Positions 57,440 to 64,000 of a DNA stretch of 64,000 nucleotides are shown here, one piece after another; the stretch's first letter is position 1, and the number at the start of each line of letters is the position of its first letter. Both the position numbers and the translations under genes were made by a program. Where the stretch lies: NCBI RefSeq assembly GCF_013373865.1, contig NC_050470.1, forward strand, positions 14,573,244 through 14,637,243, given 5' to 3'. The notes beneath the pieces are model-generated. The model was given only the letters and a program-made list of their open reading frames with translations. It made no database searches and had not been told where the DNA came from. This stretch comes from Monomorium pharaonis (lineage: Eukaryota; Arthropoda; Insecta; Hymenoptera; Formicidae).

Positions 57440-58090
57440 TGTTCATATTAACAAATATATGTTTACATATGTTTATATATCGTCATAAGAAATTAAAGTG
57501 CAATTATAAATGATCCTATACGGCCATATATGGGAATATGTGATTACATTATTCTTGTAAATCCTGTTTAAGTATGGTCTTATATAGCCATATATGATCT
57601 AATGTTCTTGTATATTGTAAGCGATAGGGCCGATTCGGGCGGCTGACGACTTGCCTCGGCAAGCAGAGTAGTTGTTTATTGTTTTGCGCTACCGAAACCG
57701 AGAGTTTCGCTCGACGAGTGCCCGGTCATCGACCGATTGGGAAAGCGGGAAGACTTCCCGCGGGACGATGTTCGGAGATTCGAGCAGATCTCTCACGGTA
57801 CCGGAATGGCGAACATACTCCGCGCGGTCGCCTGTAACACTTTCGAACAAATTCGTTATCTTACGCCTTCGAATAAATACGCTTTACTGGCCTGTGCATA
57901 ATTCCGAACGCCATCCAGTGACTCCAGTTTAATTCCTACTACAATATTATCATATGTGATCATGTAAAAGCATATTTTATGATCAAATATAATCGTATTT
58001 GAATATATATACTTAAATTTATCCATAAGTGGTCTATACTATGAGTAGATCCAAGTATATACGTTCATATATGATTATACACGACCATAT
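57440..58090. repeat. Array of CATATATG-type palindromes, split by a solo LTR
   Basis: Both sides of the LTR contain repeated CCATATATGGGAATATG, TAGCCATATATGAT and ATATGATTATACACGACC-like units. The layout resembles the palindromic arrays of elements A-D. No core or outer ends could be fixed. Confidence 0.6.
57616..57943. mobile_element. Solo LTR, 328 bp, 4-bp target duplication
   Basis: TGTAAGCGATAGGG ... CCTACTACA flanked by ATAT (57612-57615, 57944-57947). It includes AATAAA near 57872. GC content is much higher than in the surroundings. Confidence 0.85.
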
Positions 58091-58696
58091 ACATAAATAT
58101 GCTTACATACGTACTAAAACCTACGAGGCAGAAGGAAGCCGCGACGCAAACCATCGAGAAGCCAGGAACGGAACAGCCGGAAATTTCACTACCGGCTACG
58201 ATTAGCTACCCGGACGGACTTACATATACGGAGAGCAAAAAAACCAGCAAATCTCGAAAACGGAAACAACGCCGTACAACGATAAGGGCTCTCCGCGACA
58301 TAAGAAGAAAAGAGGCGATCAGGAACCTTTGGAGCACCAGGATCTAAAGATAACCTCCACTCTCTTACTCGATGCCAATAACAACTCCGTCGGCTACCAG
58401 GTGACCAAAGCTATACCGCCACTAGTGTGGAAGCCTAAAAGTTAGACGTACATTTTTTTCGGCTCCATCTAGAGGCTACCTAAACCAAGCAAAAAGAAAT
58501 ATCCCATGTACATAGTGTATATATAAATTAGAATAAATAAGAAGTATCAAAACTACTCTCTCAGGTTATTTTAACCTTTCTTGCGAAGCCAGCGTACAAC
58601 ACCTTCTTGCAAAACTGCGAACACTTTCCACAACTGATGACCCCGACGTCGGAGAAGATATGGAGAAACAAGAAGACGCATCACTAAACATTTACA

Positions 58697-59720
58697 ATGG
58701 ACAATCAGAAGCCGAACAGGAAAAATATCGATAAAGCTACCACCATTCTGGCCGGAGAAACCCGAGTTATGGTTCGCCCAATTGGAGGGCCAATTCGCCT
58801 ATGCAATATTAACAGAGACGAGGAGAAATATGCTTACGCACTATCCAAAATAGAGCCCAAATAGGCAAGGGAAGTAAAAGACGTAATCACACGACCACCG
58901 GAGAGAGACAAGTACGGAGTACTCAAAAAGGCATTAGTACAACGACTAACCGACTCCCACGAAAACAGAATGCGACAACTACTGAAGCGAAAAGAAATTG
59001 GAGATAGGAAACCATCACAATTCCGATATCTCAGTTCCTTGACGGGAACAACGGTATCTCAAGACCTGCTACGAATACTATGGCTGGGACGACTATCACC
59101 GGAAATGCAGACTATATTAGCATTACCGACAGCAGACAAACTAGAGGACATCGCAGAGCAAGCGGATAGGATCCATGAATAGGGCAGAGAGCAATGGTCC
59201 TAGCAACATCCAGCCCTCAGAAGCAAAGCATCAGCACTGAAGCCAACCAGGAGATCGAAGCCCTGAAAAAAAAAGTCGCCGCACTCACACAGATAACCAG
59301 GATGGCCAAGTCGATGCAGAGATATCAACACTAGAATACAAGTCGCTTGACGAGTAGAACACCAGGAAAAAGAGAAGTATGCTTCTACCACAGGCGCTTC
59401 GAAGACGCAGCCAAAAAATGTACACAACCATATGTACATATGTAAAATACGAAGAGGGCACTTATTAATGGCGGAAGGTGACAGAAGCCCACAGAAACGC
59501 CACCTATACGTCACGAATCAAACTACAAAAACGCAGTATCTGGTAGACACAGGATTAAACGTAAGCATCTACCCCGCACACAGATATCGAGAAAAAAAGC
59601 AACCAGGAGAATAACAACTCCACGCAGCAAACGGGACAGTCATACCAACTTATGGGACGGTAACGATGCAACCAAATTTAGGACTACGACGCACGTTTAC
59701 GTGGAGATTCATAATAGCAG
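58697..59720 (+). pseudogene. Ty3/Gypsy gag-protease remnant
   Basis: The ATG at 58697 opens Gag. A shifted frame holds the lineage-typical PPFWPEKPELWFAQLEGQF. The original frame then gives KPSQFRYLSSL and ILWLGRLSPEMQTILA up to 59182 with in-frame stops (58862, 59180). After more stops the protease appears: RHLYVTNQTTKTQYLVDTGL, the DTG active site at about 59540, ending FTWRFIIA. The sequence type recalls the CsRn1-like group of Gypsy. RT and integrase are missing, cut off near 59720. Confidence 0.85.
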
Positions 59721-60230
59721 AGATTATTCACAAGGGAAGTTATCGAACCCAAAAGTTCAGAAAATTCTGAAAAATTATAAGCAAGTAGAGCAGTTTGTTT
59801 TTAATAGGGAACTATTTTTCATTTCTGCTAACTTTCACTTTGAAGGAGTGAAACACCCCTTCGAAAAAAATCGGTTTTTTCCTTTCCATGTAAATACATA
59901 TCTTCGTAACTATAAAAGATAAAAAAAAATTTTTTAAACAAAAATCGAACGGTTTCAAGAGTACTTCAAAGTTACAAAGAAAAAAAATTTTATTTGCCTT
60001 TGTTTAACAAAATACCCCTTTCCCTCCATTTTTTAATTTTTGTTTACACTAAATTAAAGATTTTTTTTTCCGAATTTAGCCATATATGATGTTCAGGAGT
60101 GATAGGATAAGTGGAATTAACTGATTTGGTCGCTAAGAATTATATTTTTTGGTCTATTGTACACTATTAACAAAATTAAAATTATACACAGTTTGTAGGT
60201 ACAGTTGTGATTTTTGCGCACTCACGAGAT
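59721..60230. other. AT-rich DNA with a possible diverged MITE
   Basis: 59730-60010 shares AAGGGAA, GAAACACCCCTTCGAA and poly-A/T features with the TTA-flanked MITE at 36146, but its palindrome is incomplete. No gene. Confidence 0.4.
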
Positions 60231-60900
60231 TGTTTTAAGATCGCGAACTGATCGGCCGGAGAACTTTTCACGCGCTTGGTGAGAGGAATTCCCGCGGGCA
60301 AGAATATCTGCGGCGATAAGAGACTGGAAAAGATAAATGATATTCACGCGAGAGCGGAGACGCGGTTTTTTGGGACGTAGCGTTTGCACAATATTCGGGC
60401 GAACAGTGAAGTGGCCCGGCGACGACAAACTGCCTTTGTGAGAGTGAAGAAAAGCTCGGAAAGATCGGGAGGAAGCAATCGAATTTTGCCGCACCGTGAA
60501 TTTGCAAGGCCACCCGAGATCACCAAGGGTGATTGGAGATCAGTGACGACGATGGCAATTCTTTTGCCACTTGACATGCGTTGATCTCCTCTCGCGGCTC
60601 GGATTGGGCCTCAGTGGCGTGCTTAACTTACCGCACTTCTCATGAGAACATTGTTATTGTTGATTGAGAGTGTAAGATCTGTTGATCGCCTCTCAAAACA
60701 TTACCTTATTTGGTAATGTTTTGCGAAGAAATCTCTCCGACCAGCTCTCAACGATAGTGATTAAGAAATTTCGCTATCGAACATTGTAATGTGCTAAAAT
60801 GATGGAATTATTGTAGAGAATGCGAGGATCTCAAACATACGATTAATTTATGTTTCAATAAACCATTTTCGAGAAATAATTATAAACGTTTCCGCATATA
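60231..60900 (+). other. GC-elevated block of unknown nature
   Basis: About 670 bases with a clear rise in GC and CpG, no convincing ORF, and an AATAAA at 60858. It contains the hairpin AACATTACCTTATTTGGTAATGTT (60697-60720). It could be an LTR or a non-coding first exon. I could not fix terminal TG...CA ends. Confidence 0.35.
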
Positions 60901-61019
60901 TGTTTTCCATGCTTATGTGCGTAAGTAATAATTGTTGAAACAATAAAATATAAGAAAATGGTTTTAATTATAATTTTTGTGATTTTTATATATTATGTAT
61001 GCCTGTCTGTATATATGTG

Positions 61020-61780
61020 TATATACAGGGTGTCGTGTAAAACTTTATACAATGTTTACAAGCAGATAGAGCGCATTAAACTGAACAGAAAAGTCCTTTA
61101 CCGTTTTGCAATTTTCGCAATAAGTTATTGATTACACAGGTACACAAAAAAAGTGGTAAAGTGATGTTTTTTTTTAAGTTAGGAAAAAATGATCCAATTG
61201 AGCAATTCTGACCTTGGATTCAAATTCAGGAAGTCAGTAACATGTATATTTTATGTTAAAGATGTATTTAATCAACAACAAAAAACTTATAATTAAAAAT
61301 TTATTTTTTTTTATTGTACTAACACTAATCTATTCATAACTACGAATCGGTCTAAATATTTCAATGCTTTTCAAATCCTCTATCTCCTCAACAACTTTAT
61401 CTTTTGATAAAATAAATTCTTCCACACAGTCTTGACAATCTTTGGCCGGTTCTAAAGCATTCTACCACAGTCTCGAATTCTTCGTCTTCAGTTAAATAAC
61501 TATAGAAAGCAAGATCCAATATTCTTAAGGTCACTTGAAAATCTTCCTGGGCGATAACACCTCATACACTGGCGGCGCCAAAGATATATAATTTCCGTCC
61601 AACATCTTTCCAGCATTTTTACACAAATACTCCTCAAGAGTATTTTATATGTCCGGGTAATCGATGGCTCGTATCCCATCGTATGGGTCTGTAGTTTTCC
61701 ATTTTCCACTCCTTTGTCCTTTTCTCATTGTCAGTTGGTAGTTTCATCTTTTAAACAATTAAATTAAAATTTGTTAACAA
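61020..61780 (-). other. Unidentified decayed coding-like region
   Basis: It starts near an ACAGGGTGTCG-type end at 61026. In minus orientation short frames between 61740 and 61330 look protein-like (YSYLTEDEEFETVVECF) with stops and shifts. It may be a relic of a DNA transposon. No family recognised. Confidence 0.3.
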
Positions 61781-62808
61781 TGTAACCGTGAATTTTCTAT
61801 CGTAATGTGCTACGGATAGCCGCGGTTAATTCAGGGTTCGGGCGGCGGGCTGGTTGAATGAATGATAAAGGCAAGCGGTGTGAGTTTAGACAATTAATAT
61901 TTATTCTACTATATCCTAGCTAATATATACAAAGTCCCTACTCTAGTACTTACAACTAATATCTCGCTATGCGAGTCGCGGGTGATCGGTTATGGCGACG
62001 TGTGTCGCGAGGCGCATGTGCGCGTCGAGTATTCGGTGCCGGATTGGCCGCGGCGGGCGTACGGCCCGTGTGTCGGTCGGTGCGTCGATCGGCGTTAGCG
62101 GCCGGTCTTACGGATTACAGTATTCGTGGCGGTGTAATCGCGGCGGTGTAATGTGTGGCGGCGTTCGTGTCGGTCGCGGTGGTAGCCGGATTGGCTGCGG
62201 CGTTACGGTCGCGGCTGCGCGGTGCGGTGCGGCGTTCGCATTCGCCGAGTCGGTCGGTGCGGCGTCACGATTGGCCGCGGCGGTGCGCGACTGCGCGGTA
62301 CGGCGCGGAGCTCGGCTCGACAGCCACGGTGATCAGCTGTTCGACGATCAGCTGTTATTATCGTCGAGGATCATCCCGCGTGGATGATCCTCCGCGTCGG
62401 CGGTTTCCCCTCAGTACGGGGTCCCCGTGTGCGGTCGGGATCGGTAGCTCACTACGCGTACCGGGATCCGGATGACGAGCGGGGCGGTGTTCTGCCACTC
62501 ACTACGTGGCGCGAGGAAGCGCTCAGTACGCGCTAGTGCGGGAAGCCGGGTTTTAGGTTAAGTTCGGCACTCAGTGCGTGCTCTGGGTGCTCAGCTCAAT
62601 TCGCTGAGTGGATCGGTCGGCTCAATACGCTAGACCGGGGAGATCTGATCTCTTATCACCAGCGGAGGGCTTTTATAGCCCCCGTTGGGTGATAAGAGGA
62701 GCGGAGGTGTGCGGGGAGAACGAGATAAGCGGAGGGGACTACACGAGGTAGGAGGGTAACGGCCTCGTATCCGTATGCCTTAACGCGGCGGAGGAACGGC
62801 TCGTTACA
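61781..62808 (-). mobile_element. 3' LTR of a Ty3/Gypsy element, ~1028 bp
   Basis: In minus orientation it starts TGTAACGAGCCG right after a polypurine tract and ends GGTTACA. It is GC-rich in the middle, with AATAAA (minus) near 61903 and GCGGCG-rich arrays. The left boundary could also be 61811. The 5' LTR lies outside the window. Confidence 0.7.
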
Positions 62809-62821
62809 CCTCCCCCTCGGC
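62809..62821 (-). promoter_or_regulatory. Polypurine tract
   Basis: The minus strand reads GCCGAGGGGGAGG directly before the TGTAACG start of the LTR, the usual priming site for plus-strand DNA synthesis. Confidence 0.75.
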
Positions 62822-62855
62822 AGACCCCGTCTCTATGTACAAAGAATGATTTTTA

Positions 62856-63740
62856 TTAGTGGATATACCACGACCCGTCGGGCTGGTGCTTCACCACGAT
62901 GCGGTGTCCGAGGGCCTGGTGGCGGTAGCGGCGACCTGGCGGTATCCGTTCCCAGGGGATGGTCCGTAGAACTTCGCTGGGGATGACGGATTGGCCGGCG
63001 AGTGGCGAAGTTGGCGTCACAGTTGCTGGTGATGGTGGTGTCGGCGGTGGCTGGGTGGAGTACCCGGTCGGCGTCGGTGTCGGCTGCGGCCGGGTGAAAT
63101 ACCCGGGCGATGCGGGCGGTGTCGGCGGCGGCGTTGGCAGCGGCGGCTGAGTCAGTTCAGCTGTGGCGGTTTTGGCAGCGGCGGACGGTGGCCGGGCCGG
63201 TGGTGGAGGCGGTGCGGGCTCTGGTACTGCCGTCGGTGGCGGTGCGGCCGGTGCTGGCGGCGCGGTAGGACCGGACTCCTCGAGGCGCAACGCTGCTATG
63301 TCGGGCATCGGCGCGGGTGTCGTGCGCTCCTCCGGTACGGCGGTTGACTCACCTCCACTGTCGTCGTCGTCGTCCAGGTCCGACAATGTGGACCCGAACG
63401 TGGCGAGCAACACGCTTCGCCCGTTGTCGACTGCTGGCGGTGCCTCGGCGTACAGCCGTTCCTGGCGAGAGCGTGTCGTCCGCTGGCGCGCCACTGCTGG
63501 TCGGCGTGGTCCGGACGGCGGTGTCGGAGCCGGGATCGGAGCTGGTGCGGCGGTGCTGAGCGGCTCGTTCTCGCGCCGTTGGCTGCGCGCTGGTGTCCGG
63601 GCGGAGGCCTCGAAGGGCCGGCTGCTCGTCGGGATCCGTGGGGGTCCGGCGATGGCGCGGGCGAGACGGTCGCGAAGAGAGCTCCTTGCTTTCGGCATCC
63701 TGCTGCTGCTATTGATCACTCTCTGATCTGGCGGGCTCAT
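62856..63740 (-). CDS. Proline-rich extra ORF (ORF3) of the Gypsy element
   Basis: 294 residues from an ATG 30 bases after the integrase stop codon to a stop 35 bases before the polypurine tract. The N-terminus is basic (RSSLRDRLARAIAGPP). The centre is proline- and alanine-rich with an acidic SDLDDDDDSGGES patch, and the end is a short globular part (PWERIPPGRRYRHQALGH ... GSWYIH). There is no signal peptide or membrane segment, so it is not an envelope protein. The position is that of env or of a late accessory ORF. The open frame suggests a recent insertion. No family recognised. Confidence 0.6.
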   Translation of the reverse strand: MSPPDQRVINSSSRMPKARSSLRDRLARAIAGPPRIPTSSRPFEASARTPARSQRRENEPLSTAAPAPIPAPTPPSGPRRPAVARQRTTRSRQERLYAEAPPAVDNGRSVLLATFGSTLSDLDDDDDSGGESTAVPEERTTPAPMPDIAALRLEESGPTAPPAPAAPPPTAVPEPAPPPPPARPPSAAAKTATAELTQPPLPTPPPTPPASPGYFTRPQPTPTPTGYSTQPPPTPPSPATVTPTSPLAGQSVIPSEVLRTIPWERIPPGRRYRHQALGHRIVVKHQPDGSWYIH

Positions 63741-63770
63741 CGCTCCTTTTTATACCCTCCGTTTTTGTTG

Positions 63771-64000
63771 TTATTCGGTGTCCGGACTCTCCTTCAGATC
63801 CTTTACGTGTACGGCTCCTATAATTCTGTTGTTGTTGTCGCGAAGTCGCACGATGACAGGTGACATGTGGCGGTCGACCGTGTATGGCCCGGTGTATCGA
63901 GGCGCCAGTTTTCCCGCGAAGTTTTCCTGCGCGTTGGAGAGCGGATGTTCGCGGCGATAGACTTGCTGGCCGATCTCGGGTCTCCAGTCGCGTCTTCGCA
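63771..64000 (-). CDS. Gypsy integrase C-terminus (partial)
   Basis: Frame open from the window edge to the TAA at 63773-63771. The sequence WRPEIGQQVYRREHPLSN, KLAPRYTGPYTV, SPVIVRLRD and HVKDLKES is the GPY/F-type C-terminal module of Ty3/Gypsy integrases, which follows the catalytic core. The rest of pol lies beyond the window. Confidence 0.92.
   Translation of the reverse strand, partial: RRRDWRPEIGQQVYRREHPLSNAQENFAGKLAPRYTGPYTVDRHMSPVIVRLRDNNNRIIGAVHVKDLKESPDTE

Noticed and set aside
61969..62475. Plus-strand Arg/Gly/Val-rich ORFs in the Gypsy LTR
   Set aside because: They lie opposite to the element's transcription within GC-rich LTR repeats and have no protein-like features.
62959..63726. 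Plus-strand Gly/Ala-rich ORFs
   Set aside because: Shadows of the minus-strand proline-rich ORF3.

Overview
The window looks like an insect chromosome, most likely Hymenoptera and possibly an ant. Evidence: a split trypsin-fold protease gene with short GT-AG exons, an R2 retrotransposon in a 28S rRNA fragment, R1-clade LINEs, and very many non-autonomous DNA elements. There is no bacterial-type operon. The organism assignment is inference. The only convincing host gene is a secreted S1 serine protease (7 exons, 26552-53878, + strand). Nearly all the rest is nested mobile DNA, much of it inside that gene's introns.

Layout. 1-362 is a 28S rRNA fragment that stops at the R2 cleavage site. 465-1703 is an intact virus-like ORF, followed by a 24-nt copy of the 28S target and an R2 element (1704 to about 5745). 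5746-6587 is the 3' end of a reversed LINE. About 9000-16840 is a decayed R1-clade LINE with nested insertions. 17170-19611 is a foldback element split by a solo LTR. 19660-24330 is a decayed minus-strand multi-repeat locus of possible large-virus origin.

The protease gene starts at 26552. Its 21.4-kb first intron holds a long-TIR element carrying a solo LTR, and a Mutator-like transposase pseudogene (about 37490 to 32276, minus) cut into readable pieces by three later insertions. It also holds a family of elements with CCCAGAT-type ends, arrays of short palindromes inside the ends, and cores resembling 5S rRNA or tRNA promoters. A P-type MITE with an 8-bp target duplication sits inside another solo LTR, and a second foldback element lies in purine-rich DNA. 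Intron 3 holds a 3.2-kb inverted-repeat element with further nested insertions.

Downstream of the gene are a THAP9/P-element-like pseudogene (54720-57060), a 328-bp solo LTR, a decayed Ty3/Gypsy gag-protease region, and the 3' end of a Gypsy element on the minus strand (61781-64000) with integrase C-terminus, a proline-rich extra ORF, polypurine tract and LTR.

Two observations stand out. First, the order 28S / virus-like ORF / 28S target / R2, all in one orientation, is what template jumping by the R2 reverse transcriptase would leave. Second, several unrelated-looking foldback elements share CCCAGAT ends, arrays of palindromic hexamers to decamers, and RNA polymerase III promoter-like cores.
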